A stretch of 64,000 nt of DNA from Trichosporon coremiiforme (Eukaryota; Basidiomycota; Tremellomycetes; Trichosporonales; Trichosporonaceae). The DNA is taken from assembly GCA_039545355.1 (NCBI GenBank), contig BCJJ01000018.1, forward strand, positions 744,001 to 808,000, read 5' to 3'. Positions 43,106 to 53,562 of the stretch are shown here, one piece after another. The translations under genes and the position numbers were made by a program. The stretch's first letter is position 1. Every line of letters starts with the position of its first letter. The notes under the pieces were generated by a model. It made no database searches. It saw nothing but the letters and a program-made list of their open reading frames with translations, and had not been told where the DNA came from.

Positions 43106-43694
43106 CGTGTCGCGCATCCGGATATGGATAGAGCAGCAGTTTAGCTTAGCACCCCCTTCTCTTAGTCTTTTAGTGTGGACTCGTCGCTGTGCCCTCAGCG
43201 GACGACGTTGTATTTTAACAGTTTTTCTAGCCCTATGAACTGGTACAGACACCGCTGAGCTTGGATTTCCACACACTTTTTCACAGTCATCAACGACTGC
43301 ATTCCGGTAGAGCCGGTCAATCACTTGCGGCTTGAGCGATGGCTGGTGGCACTTGGATTCAGGAAGACGAGGACCTAATCCGTTTGCGTTGGACTGCAGT
43401 GCAGCGTCTTTCTGGAGCACACGAGCCTCGTAGGCAGGACCCAGGTTCGTCGAAGAGCAGTCTGCGCGATAAGCATCGCGGAGCCAAGGGGTCTTCGCAG
43501 TTCGCATCCGCCACCCCCACACCTCCATCCCCAACCTCCCTTCGCTTCGCACCCCCAGCCTTCCATCCCACCTCGCACCACCTAGCACCACCTCGCACCC
43601 TCCCCACCTCTCCCCATTCATCCAAAACACCAATCCTGACAAGCGGCAGCCTATCCCCGCGCCGGCTGACGCGACTCTCGTCCAAAAACAGGAC
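43106..43694 (+). other. intergenic between the His-rich gene and tRNA-Pro
   Basis: 589 bp with the 3' flank of the upstream gene and a C-rich stretch (43495-43620). No gene is seen. Confidence 0.5.
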
Positions 43695-43816
43695 GTTCTC
43701 GTGGTGTAGTGGTTATCATACTCTCTTAGGGTGATCTAACATCTTGAGCTTTGCCTCCTCGTCTCCTTCTGGAGTCGGATTGGGAGTGGCCCCGGGTTCA
43801 AATCCCGGCGAGGACC
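43695..43816 (+). tRNA. tRNA-Pro (AGG) with 49-nt intron
   Basis: The acceptor stem GTTCTCG (43695-43701) pairs with CGAGGAC (43809-43815) with one G-U pair. The D arm contains TAGTGGTTATCA. The anticodon stem CTCTC (43721-43725) pairs with GGGAG (43782-43786). The loop reads TTAGGG then T with the intron 43732-43780 between positions 37 and 38; the anticodon AGG is 43728-43730. The T arm CCGGG-TTCAAAT-CCCGG is complete. The TTAGGGT loop is typical of eukaryotic tRNA-Pro(AGG). A T5 run follows immediately. Confidence 0.88.
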
Positions 43817-43821
43817 TTTTT
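43817..43821 (+). terminator. RNA polymerase III T5 terminator
   Basis: TTTTT directly after the tRNA-Pro discriminator base. Confidence 0.75.
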
Positions 43822-46800
43822 GGCTTGTTTCTTGCCACTCAGAGGATGCTGGAGATGGTGTGGGGTTGGAGCGTTCGTTGGAAGAGGTTTGGATGGTTGG
43901 AGTGGCCTGGTAGTGGGTGGTGGCATGTCGGTGGCGGGTGGAGGTGGAGGTGTGATCGAGCAGTGCGGACGATGTGCGTGTATACTGAAAGTTTGGCATG
44001 AGCGCGAGCGTGAGAGACCAGGGCAACAGTGCCGCAGTTTGGGGCATGATCGGGGAAGACTGCTGTGAGAGGAGCGGTGGAGCGGGGATGCCATGGGAAG
44101 GCAACAAGGCGATGCTCAATTTGAACACCGGGAACCGTCTTCCAGCGCTTTCTCCGCTCCTTACCAGCGACGAGGCTCTGCCAAAGCGTTCACATGAGCA
44201 CAAGTAAGCATGTAAGCATAAAGTAACGTGCGTCCGAGTCCAGAACAAGGGAAGAGGGAGCAACGAACAATGGCGGAGCAGCTGCGCAATCGAAAGCTTC
44301 CCCTGTGAGTCCGGATCAGCGTTCGAGGTCATGGAACTTCGAGAACTGTCTCTTTACCGGGGGCCGGGGGTATGAGGATGCCAGCCGGGGTATAGTCAGT
44401 GGGTCCGCGGTCCGACTAGTCCGACTGGAATGCCAAATGTCAAGACGATTGTCGGAGGGCAGTACGGGCTGCGAGATACCAAGGAGGTTTTGGTGGTTCA
44501 AGGGGATGGGACACCCGGATGGGTCGTGAGTGAGGGGCAGAGGTCAGATGACTTGGGAGAGTCCGGACGTGGCGATGGGCGCAGAAGGAGAGCACATATG
44601 GAGGGGGTCCGCATGGTCGCGATAAGGGATGGCAAGGAGATGGGTCTGCTAGATGTGAGGAGCGGGGCCACGGGCTGAAACTCCGGGCATGCCAATCTGA
44701 ACCAAGCTGTCAGAAGCACTCAGAGGTTGCCTTCTGGGCATCTCTGAGCGGACTGGAACACGGCACAGCAGTACAGCCGGGGAGCATTCACCTCCAGCAA
44801 GTGCAGGGGAATGCTGTCCAAACCGGGGAGGGCGTTCGAGAGCGTTGCAGTGATCAGAGTGAATGTGGCTGATCATTGGGCCTCCCAATCGAACCCAAGC
44901 TCGAAACACCCCCAAGATTGCAAGGTGCCAAGCTGCCACGCCGCCAAGTTCCAGCGCATGGCTAGAGCCCAGAGCGTGTCTCGATTTTCAAATGACGGCG
45001 GCAGACGCATGAAAATAAGCTCTCGGCAGCTCGGCAGCTCGGTCAGAGTCGAGAGTGGAGGTAACGGCACCCGAGAGGTACGAGGCACGTTCGCGTATCT
45101 CCCCCGAGCCCGCGAGTGTCGTCGCTATCGTGCTCGGCTTTGCGGTCTGGGTGACCGATACCGCGAGCTTACCGCGAGCTTACCCTCTTCCGATAACGCC
45201 ATACGCACGAGAAGCTCGCCAGCTCGATCCTCTGCTGACAAAGGAGTCAGCTGCGTGGCCAAATTCAACGTTGCTCGATGCTGAGGAAGGTAAGACTCTG
45301 CGCAGATGAGTCTTTCAAGGGTGATCAGTCACGCCATGCACCGCAGTGCGAACGAGTGCGCTTGGCAGAAACAGAGTCTGACTCGAAACACGTTCGACAC
45401 TGCTTCGTCAAGCGTGCCGAGAAGAGGAGTCGCGAAGCTTTCGATGTCACGTCCAGCCAAGCTTGCAAGCGATGAAGATAGGCTGTTCGGCTGTCCGGTC
45501 ATGTGGGCCATCCGCGGAGGCCAGAAGTACAAGGGCACGGGCGAACTCAAAAACGACGCACAGAAGCTGGCTCAGAACGGTCCGGGTGCCCGCTATAGTA
45601 CGCGTCGCGTCCCGGATATGTGCGCGTGTGAGCATGGGCACGTGAGATGGACACCGCAGGTCCGCAGTGCGCGCAGCGGAGGCACCGTCGCCGTAGCATC
45701 GGTGAGGCCTGTGCTAACGGAGCGATTCTCGGGATCTCGGGTGAGTAGGAACCCGCAGCCTGTCGAATCGCCGGATCTTATATGTCTGGCTGTGTCTGGT
45801 GATTGAGCTGCGGGCGCAAGCTAGGGGAGGGGACGAAGGAAGACACCATAATCGGAAAGAAGATAGCTATACAGCTAGGCGAGACACCGGACGCCGGGGC
45901 GCCGGTGCTAGACTGCGGAGTAGCGGGGATCCGAGCTAGAGGCATGCGAGGAAGACATTCCGGCTGGTGCGAGGTGGAAATGAAGCACAGCTAGTGCCGC
46001 GGCTTGATCTGCGGAGGCAAGCGAGCCGTCTCACACGACGTGCTCTCGAGGCTACCAAGCTGCGCCGGACGGCACTAGACGGCGAGCGCAGTGTGCACAG
46101 TCGAGTCGGCATGGCGTCCCGCTCGGATTGCGGCAACCGGCATGCGGCATCGGCTGTCGGGGGAATGTCCCGCGAAGTTCGGCGGTGGATGCAATCAGTA
46201 GCAACGTCGCAGCCAGGTCCAGTGCTTGGCCGCTGGGCGCTTGCCCCTTGCGTTCTGGTCGGTATGGTCGGCTTCGTCTTGAGCTGACTGTGCCTGGCAC
46301 GCTTGGCTCGGACCCTCGGACGGTGGTGTTTCAAGTGGGAACACTGGGATGCTGGGACTTTGGGACGCGACTGATCGCTGCGTGCGCAGTCGAGTCGGCT
46401 GGGCCATGTCGGCGGCGTGCGGGCGCAGCCTGCATTGCATGGGTTGAGTGACTGCGAGAAGCGATCGCTGCGGGCTAGACTAAGCGGTGAGGCCAGCTTC
46501 GTTCAGTGCGTACATCGCACACCGCGTACCGCGTAGCACCAGCCAACGAGAGACGTCGCCGGTGACGCGGTGCACAGGTGACATCACCACCCTACTTTCG
46601 CGCTGCTGCTGCGGAAACGCCGGGGCGTGGGCAGAAGGTTCATGTTGACACGGCGCACAAGATCTTGATCTCGCAGACGGTGATGGCTTGTAAGCTGTAC
46701 GCTGGGAGCTGTGCAGGTGTGAACTGGTCGGTAATCGGTGTCGGTCAAATGCAAACAAGAGTGAGCAGTGGGCCAATGAGGCCAATGATGCATGCTGAAT

Positions 46801-47625
46801 GGGCGTAGCACGCCGCAAGCCACTGCAAACACTATGAACACTGTGAGAAGACGTGCGCAGCCCGTCAATGACAGCCGTAGCCGCCACGGATCCTAAAGGC
46901 AACGCACATATACGCAGCTTGTGGAGTTTATTAATGCACCAGACGAGGCTAATGGGTCTGGTGTGTTGTGCTGCTGCCGCATTCGAAAGGGCGTAGATGA
47001 GACTAAAGACTCGAGGAAGCTAGGAAGTGTCCTGATCGAGGTGCCGAGTTGCGAGTGGGAAGCATGTCGCCATATGGCATCTGAGACGCGCGAGACGATC
47101 AAGCACGACAAGTGAATGCGAAATGGGCCGCGAGGTCGCAATGGCCTGGCCCAAGATCGCTAGCGGTAATCGGTTCCGACACTAAGCCTCAGTTTGGCTC
47201 GCCCTCGGCACCCTAGACCTCAGCTCTCACACCCTCACCGTCCCGGGCCGGGCCTGCTGCGAGTCGAGATGACGCACCGGTGGGCAGTGGTCCAGTGGGC
47301 AGCTCTGTGTGCTTGTGTGTATTGCTGCGGCCGACGCCCTGTCACACTGTGCTTGATTGCTTGGGTTGATACCGGGTTACAGGCCTTGAGGGAAGGGTGC
47401 CTCTGGGCTCTGGGTTAAGAGTCCATGTTCTTGGGCCAAACGAGTCAGACTCCCCAACCGTAGTGTGCGGCAGTTACGCGAGACGGCATTCCAACGTAGA
47501 GTTTCCCTTGTGCACGTGGGGACAACATTAAACACGCGCGAAGTTCGGCCTGGTGCAGACCGCAGAAGCCCGCAGACCGCAGGCAGCAACGGCAGGGCTC
47601 CCAGGGTCCACGCCCTGGGTGACCC

Positions 47626-47641
47626 GGGGGGGGGGGGGGGG
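47626..47641 (+). repeat. 16-base G homopolymer
   Basis: Sixteen G residues after GACCC and before TACG, the second long poly-G in the window. Intergenic. Confidence 0.9.
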
Positions 47642-48451
47642 TACGACAGCGGCGCATGTTTGGTCCGTTCCTTGGGTATTCTGCTCTACAATATCTCCTG
47701 CCTCTACTCCTGGAAGCTTCGCAGCTTGACTACGGAGACGAACAGACCCAGGGCCGCGCTGGGGTAGACCGGACCAGCAGCCTCATGCCCCAGACCGAGA
47801 CAGGGAGACGAGGTTGAGGCATGAGAACCGCGAGCCAGACCAACGCATGCACGCGCTCTTGACTCCTTTGGCCTGGCGCCTGGGACCGACTGATCAGAGA
47901 TGCGCGCGATCGTCCCTGACGCCCTAGCTCACGCAGCCCCGACAGCCCCGACTTGCGCGACCTGGGGTAACACGCCGCACCCTTACCCCGCTGCGTGCCG
48001 GTGCCAGGACACAGGACGCAGGTGCGCTGAATCTGCGACACTGCGACGCAGCGACGATGCAACACCCTCGTTTGAGCATCCGCAGCAGCTCGAGGCTCAA
48101 GTGATGATCCTTGGTTCCTGTCTCGCACAGCTGGCTCGGCTGCTGCCTGCGCGCCTCGCTCCCAAGCCGTGCCCAGCGCGCCCAGCTTGCTCAGCCGCAG
48201 TCGCAGTCACGGAAGAAACACCGCAGCAGGCGAGGCACGATGCACTGCGAGGCTGAGCCAGCTGAGCACGGCAGCGCGGCACGTCGGAGCAATTGCTTTC
48301 CAGGAGAGGCAACACCTTCCCTCTGTGAAGCTGCGGGAGTTGCACCTGGTGCACCGCTGTGCCCAGCGGGCAGCAGCGCATGTCAACGCATAGCGACGGT
48401 CCCAGGCATCTCACAAAACAACGCCCACACCTCCCCAACGGCCACAGAGCA

Positions 48452-48460
48452 CATATATAG
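48452..48460 (+). promoter_or_regulatory. TATA box (CATATATAG)
   Basis: TATATA at 48454-48459, about 140 bp upstream of the ATG at 48601 and followed by a C/T/A-rich leader. It is consistent with a strong TATA-type promoter for an abundant wall protein. Confidence 0.6.
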
Positions 48461-48600
48461 CCAACTGGCCTTCCTCCTTCTCTCATCATACCATACATCA
48501 CTTCCAAACCGTTCTGGCCACTTGCCCTCTTCACGAACACCTCGCCATCGTCTGCTCCATCACGCTTTAACGCCCAACAAGCAACCACACTCTTTACACA

Positions 48601-49454
48601 ATGAAGTTCACTGCCGTCACTGCTTTCGCGACTCGTGAGTCACCCTCCCTCTGGACTCTATCATTCCGCAGTCGCTAACTTTTCCAGTCGCTGCCTTCGC
48701 CTACGCCCAGGACGCCGCTAGCAGCGGCGCTGACGCTGGTGGTGCCACCCCCTCTGCTGGCGCTGAGGGCGGCGCTGCTGGCGGTGATGCTGGTGCCGGT
48801 GCTGGTGGTGCTGAGGGTGGTGCCGCTGGCGCCTCTCCCTCTGCCGGTGCTGAGGGCGCCGCTGGCACCGACTCCGCCGCCGGCGCTGGTGCCTCTGGTG
48901 CCTCTGGCGCTGAGGGCTCTCAGGCTGGCGCCGACGGTGCTCAGGGCGGCGCCGCTCCCTCTGGCTCCGAGGGCGCCGCCGGTGCTTCGGGCTCTGAGGG
49001 CGCTGCTGGTGCCGGCGCCAGCGGCGCTGGTGCTTCTGGCGCTGAGGCCGGTGCTGGTGGTGCCAGCGCCACCTCTGGCGGTGCTGCCGGTGCCTCTGAC
49101 ACTGGCGCCGCTGGTGCTTCTGGCTCTGGCGCTCCTGGTGCCGGTGGTGCTGCTGGTGGTGCTTCCTCCTCTGGCGCTGGCGGTGCCGCCGGTGCTGTCC
49201 CCACCTCTGGCGGCAACGCTGCTTCGTCCGGCGGTGCTGGCGGCGCTGGCTCCTCTGGCGCTGCCACCTCTGGCGGCAACGCTCTCTCTTCCGGCTCCTC
49301 CAAGGCTGGCAGCGCTACCGGCTCCAAGACCTCTGGCGCTGCTGCCTCTGGCTCCTCGGCCGCTGCTGGCGGCTCTGGCGCCTCTGCTATCGCCGTCTCG
49401 GGCGCCTCGGTCGCCGCTGCCGTCATCGCCGCTGTCGGTATCTCCGCCTTCTAA
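48601..49454 (+). CDS. Ala/Gly/Ser-rich secreted protein, probably GPI-anchored
   Basis: Model: join(48601..48634,48688..49454), 266 aa. Exon 1 (34 nt) plus the first codons of exon 2 encode a signal peptide MKFTAVTAFATLAAFAYAQ; the 53-nt intron has GTGAGT, CGCTAAC and TTTTCCAG. The mature part is almost entirely Ala, Gly, Ser, Glu, Asp and Thr (GAEGGAAGGDAGAGAGGAE-like), with no predicted globular domain. It ends in a Ser/Gly stretch and a hydrophobic tail (AIAVSGASVAAAVIAAVGIS), the layout of a GPI signal. Codons are strongly biased to GCT, GGC, TCC, as in highly expressed genes. A cell-wall structural or adhesive protein is likely. Exon 2 has no in-frame start-type codon, so a search for open frames overlooks it, and long spurious frames appear in other phases. 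Confidence 0.87.
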
Positions 49455-50217
49455 GCAAACCACGCTGTGCATACGCTCTCCGTTGTTCGCTTTCAGTACA
49501 TTCCCCCAAACAACCTAGACCTCCATCCCCGAGCATCTGAAGCTCACCACGCAATCCATTAGACTTTAGTTCGCAACGTTTATACTTATGATCATTCAAT
49601 GAAGCGTTGTTTGTTTAGATCCTCATGTCGCTGCAGCTGCATTTGCCCGACAAGACGAGCTGGCCAAGCGTCAAGAGAGCGTGGAATATCGAAGACGTGA
49701 TCGCTTGGGATCTCCGCACCGGTCTGAGAGACCGAGACGTGTGAACGTCGACTGCGGAGCCACGTTGCGCAGCTCGGCGAGGCCAAAATAGACACCGAGG
49801 CTGAGGCACGCCGTGTGCATGGACGGGGATGCGAACGAAGACCATTCACTGCGGTCGAAGCATACAATAGGGCCCTGTGTGCGTGCAGAGCTAGAGGTCT
49901 ACGGCGTTCTGGCGGGAGTAATCTCGGACTTCAAGCAGATATCCGGCAAAGCCTCAGGGACGGAGCCGGAAATTGTGGCTGTATAAGACAAGAGCGAATG
50001 CGGTGTGCGCGGCGATCTGCGCGTAGTCCCGCAGTACACGCTACGCGCGCGAGTCATGCGACTGACACCGCACCATCCTTCCCATTGCGTCCATCGCTCG
50101 ACTGACCCATCTCACTACATCTAACGATAGCAGAACCTCCCATCCCGATACGACGCCCACCCCACCTGTCACGCTCTAAACCGATCCAACCCCTGGCGGC
50201 CGCGAGCACAGACCACG
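49455..50217 (+). other. intergenic, 3' flank of the GPI gene and 5' flank of the glycosyltransferase gene
   Basis: 763 bp with no gene seen. The likely 3' UTR of the upstream gene extends to about 49600. Confidence 0.5.
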
Positions 50218-51380
50218 ATGTCGCTGTCAGGAAAGTCCAATCCGGACCACCTGGAGAAGTCTTCCCCGTCCTCCTCCTCTCGACGTTCTTGCAACATGCT
50301 CCGATCACGAAGACGACTGCTACTGTGGGTTGTGGGGCTCATGGTCTCGATTGTGCTGCTCTCGCGGACAGCCTATGTCGTTGCGAACCGGCGTGCGGAC
50401 AGCCGGGCGCTCGCCTCGCTCGAGACGGCCATGACCTCGCTTGAGCACCCGGAATCACCCCTCTCGCTCGAAGGGAACAGGAAAATCCTCATCGTGCAGC
50501 ACGTCCGGGGGAAGCGTATCGACAAGGCGAGCGAGCTCAGCCACAAGTTCTACGCCAAGGCGTGGGGATACCGACACAAGACGACGGGCGGGAACTACTG
50601 CGGCAGAAACGTTCACGGCAGCTTCAACAAGGTGTTCGTGCTGAGGGACGCTATGCGCGAGGAGCTCAAGCACAAGACGGCCGACTGGATCCTGTAGGTG
50701 CTGCTGTCGATCCGAGCTGACCTGGCAGGTACACCGATGCCGACACGATCGTTTCGGACCCGTCGGTCGCTATCCACGTCCTACTCCCTCCGGAGGACAC
50801 GACGCCTGAGCCACTGCTTCTTGGCTCGCAGGACCACAACGGCTTCAACGCAGGCGTGTTCCTCATCCGCGTGCACCCGACAAGCCTGCAGTACCTCGAG
50901 GACCTGATCAGCGACACCAAGCTGCCGGGCAAGCTGAGCGACCAGCACTACATGGGCCTGCGTCTGCGGACACAGCCAAAGTACTCGGACCACTTCTACG
51001 AGATCCCCAAGCAGTGGCTGAACGCGTACTGGATCGACGAGCTCGGCCGCAAGCCGTGGCGCCCGATGCTGCACGTGCACCTCGTCAACTGGCTCTCGGA
51101 GAGCGTCTCGTGGCGACCCATGATCCGCCAGGCCGTCCGCATCTCGAAGGATGCCAAGGAAGCGTACTCCAAAACGTACAACGTGAACGGCAATGTGCTC
51201 AACAGCATTTTCGGCTTCGAGCTCCTGCCCCAGTACGCTATGACTGGTGTCAGCGCAAATAAGTGGTGGAAGCAGGCGCAGAACGGCGTCAGGAAGATGA
51301 GGTTCCTCGACGAGAACGGAGAGGGATCCAGAATCGACGGAGACCAGTACAACGAGGATAGGAGGTACATCGTTTGGTGA
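50218..51380 (+). CDS. type II glycosyltransferase, GT34 (GMA12/MNN10)-like
   Basis: Model: join(50218..50693,50729..51380), 375 aa; 35-nt intron with GTAGGT and GCTGACCTGGCAG that rejoins DWIL-YTDADTIV. A cytosolic N-terminus with Arg-rich LRSRRR precedes a signal anchor (LLLWVVGLMVSIVLLS, about 34-49). The GT-A catalytic features are RKILIVQHVRGKR, NYCGRNVHGSFNKVFVLRDA, the metal-binding DAD (residues 162-164) in YTDADTIV, and DHNGFNAGVFLIRVHPTSL with DQHYM downstream. Such Golgi enzymes add mannose, galactose or xylose to glycoproteins or wall polysaccharides using nucleotide sugars. Substrate cannot be deduced; assignment to GT34 rather than another DXD family is moderate. Confidence 0.78.
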
Positions 51381-51704
51381 AGGACGGATGTGGGTCCAGC
51401 TCTGACAGCCTGCCAAGGGCTTTGTTGAAGCACCGTGGCTGTTCTACGGAATCGTTGTACAATTAGTATCAACCACGCATTGTAGATACCCCATGCACTG
51501 TGGTTCATCATGCAAGCACTGCGACATGCATGCTCTGCATTGGGTTTTGCGTGAGGGTAGTCCGCACTGCAGATAGTCGATTTCCGGAGATCACCATGGT
51601 GGTGACGACACTTTGCTTCCGTCCGGCCGCGACCTCCACGACACAGCGCGGAGAGGTTAGTGACGCGTGCCAACATTGACCAGTCCAAAACCACCACAAC
51701 AACC
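51381..51704 (+). other. short intergenic upstream of OST3
   Basis: 324 bp; contains the promoter and leader of OST3. An in-frame ACG/TTG-rich extension upstream of the ATG lacks an ATG, so the chosen start stands. Confidence 0.5.
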
Positions 51705-52720
51705 ATGCGTCTGTCCTCCCTGCTTGGACTCGCAGGCGCGCTGCTTCCGGCAGCTTTCGCCGCCAACCCGGGACGGGAACACTGGGCGGCGCAGGCCGCC
51801 AAGTCGAAGAACGGCATCATCATCCTCGATTCCGACAGCTACGAGGACATCCTGTCCGGAGACCGCGACTACGGCGTGCTCGTTGAGCTGACGGCGCTGG
51901 GAGCCCAGTACAAGTGCAACCCGTGTCACGAGTTTGAGCCCGTGTACCAGGAGCTCGCGAAGAGCTGGCAGCGTGCCCCTAAGGACGCCCGGGAACACTA
52001 CTTCATCGCCCAGCTCGACTTCGCCGACGGTCAGTCGGTCTACCAGAAGCTTCAGCTTAACACTGCTCCGACCGTCTTCTACCACCCGCCCAACAAGGGC
52101 GAGCGTGCTAGCAAGGACCGCAAGCAGTATGATCTGAACCGCGCGTGAGTACAGGAAGCGAGCTTTCGCGTGTAGGACGATAGCTGACCCACAGCGGCCT
52201 CGGCCTTCCCAACCTCCACTCGTTCGTCAAGTCCACGACGCCGGTGTCGTTCGAGATCCACCGCCCGATGTCCCCGTGGCCGTTCATCATCACGCCCTTC
52301 CTGATTGGAGCGGCTGGCTACGTGCTCTACGCTACGAGCGACTTCTGGATCCCCGTCGCCCAGTCCCGCATCTTCTGGGGTGTGCTCAGCATCATCGCCG
52401 TTACGATCTGGACCTCGGGCTACATGTGGAACCGCATCAAGGGCGCTCCTTATGTCACTGCTGGACAGAACGGACAGGTCAACTGGATCGCCCAGGGCTA
52501 CGGCAACCAGTACGGTCTCGAGACGCAGGTCGTTGCGGTCCTGTACGCCTCGCTCGCTGGCGCCGTCGTCATTCTCACCACGCTCATTCCGGCCCAGGCC
52601 AACACGAACAAGCAGCGCGTCGGCGTCCTCCTCTGGGTTGCGCTCATCGTCGTCCTGTACTCGTTCCTCATCCGCCTGTTCAAGATCAAGAACGGCGGTT
52701 ACCCCTTCGGCCTCTTCTAA
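51705..52720 (+). CDS. OST3: oligosaccharyltransferase subunit Ost3/Ost6
   Basis: Model: join(51705..52144,52195..52720), 321 aa; 50-nt intron. A signal peptide (MRLSSLLGLAGALLPAAFA) is followed by a lumenal thioredoxin-like domain with a CNPC redox motif at residues 71-74, then four TM segments (FIITPFLIGAAGYVLY, IFWGVLSIIAVTIWTSGYMW, VVAVLYASLAGAVVILTTL, VGVLLWVALIVVLYSFLI) and a short KIKNGGYPFGLF tail. This is the classical Ost3/Ost6 (N33/TUSC3) layout. The subunit forms transient disulfides with substrates to help glycosylation of some sequons in the ER. With OST1 16 kb away, two subunits of the same complex are present in this window. Confidence 0.96.
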
Positions 52721-52857
52721 GCTACAGAGCCGCCGACATCGTGTTAGACGTAGCAAAAGCGCACCTCGCGCTGTTATAGATCAGTATGCAATGCTGAAAG
52801 ATATCCTGGACTAGGTGTATGATACATGGGTACATGAGTGGTCGGTCATCTAACGCC

Positions 52858-53367
52858 CTAAGCCTCTTCGCGCTCCTTGGCCGCCTTCGCCTCGGTCTTG
52901 AAGCCGTAGTAATCGCCAATGCGACGAGTCGCGTACTCGAGAAGCTCGCGGTCGCGCCTGCCCTCTGGCGGTGATTGGGGTGTGTGCTTGGTGTCGACGT
53001 CGAAAACCATCTCGGGCACGCCGTGCGTCAAGAGTTCACCGTGGTCCTCGTTGACCTCGACCTCGTGCACGAGGTCCATGAGTCCGACGAGCTCGTTCAG
53101 CTCTTCAAGAAGCTTCGCCTCCTCCTTCGAGCCGGCTGGAGGAGGGTTGAGTGCCGCAAGGTTGTGCAACCGCTCAAGATCAGCACGCGAGAGCGATGAC
53201 GGCGGGATGGACAGGATAGGGGGGTCGAGAGGAGTGACCGGCTGCTGGAGCTCGGTTAGGGGAACGTTCGGGCGGAGAGGGTGGTCGGATGATTCCTGAG
53301 AAAAGAACCGCGTCGGGCGCGGAACGCAGAGCGCACGCAGTGCTCGCAGTGTTCGTGGCTGGAGCAT
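52858..53367 (-). CDS. mitochondrial glutamyl-tRNA(Gln) amidotransferase subunit C (GatC)
   Basis: Single exon, 169 aa from ATG 53367. The N-terminus is an Arg-rich presequence (MLQPRTLRALRALCVPRPT). The core shows the GatC helical pattern LSRADLERLHNLAALNPP and ELNELVGLMDLVHEVEVNED, followed by a region ending YYGFKTEAKAAKEREEA. GatC stabilises the GatA/GatB amidotransferase that converts Glu-tRNA(Gln) to Gln-tRNA(Gln) in mitochondria. The upstream in-frame ATG at 53466 would bury the presequence, so it was not chosen. It is divergent from the mitochondrial ribosomal uS11 gene (195 bp between start codons), fitting a shared role in mitochondrial translation. Confidence 0.78.
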   Translation of the reverse strand: MLQPRTLRALRALCVPRPTRFFSQESSDHPLRPNVPLTELQQPVTPLDPPILSIPPSSLSRADLERLHNLAALNPPPAGSKEEAKLLEELNELVGLMDLVHEVEVNEDHGELLTHGVPEMVFDVDTKHTPQSPPEGRRDRELLEYATRRIGDYYGFKTEAKAAKEREEA

Positions 53368-53562
53368 ACTTGTCGGCTTGTCGATGGCGAGGTCATGACC
53401 GCATCCCAATCGAGAGTCGAGGGTGAGAGGGAGGACCTCCACCGGTCGGCGGAGTTCGGGTGCCACACCCGCCGCCTGGTCGGGAAAAAAGTCGCTGGCT
53501 GGCGTCTGCCTGGCGCGCTTGGAAAGTCGTCCCGATATCTTTCCTCATCATCCATCGCCTCC
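53368..53562. promoter_or_regulatory. 195-bp bidirectional promoter of GatC and mt-uS11 genes
   Basis: Lies between two divergent ATGs of mitochondrial translation genes. No TATA was seen in either direction. Confidence 0.6.

Larger units (their letters stand above)
43822..48600. other. 4.8-kb gene-poor region
   Basis: Only short, overlapping frames without splice or protein signatures were found. It includes a duplicated ACCGCGAGCTT motif around 45163-45184 and a 16-base G run at 47626-47641. The last ~150 bp form the promoter and leader of the GPI-type gene. Confidence 0.5.

Noticed and set aside
48675..49472. 265-codon minus-strand Gly/Ser/Arg/Ala frame and 259-codon plus-strand Pro/Leu/Ala frame
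   Set aside because: Both are shadows of the biased GCT/GGC codons of the GPI-type gene; only the third frame has a signal peptide and GPI-like tail.
53368..53466. Upstream start of GatC at 53466
   Set aside because: It would place a hydrophilic 33-residue extension before a good mitochondrial presequence and use up half of the shared promoter.
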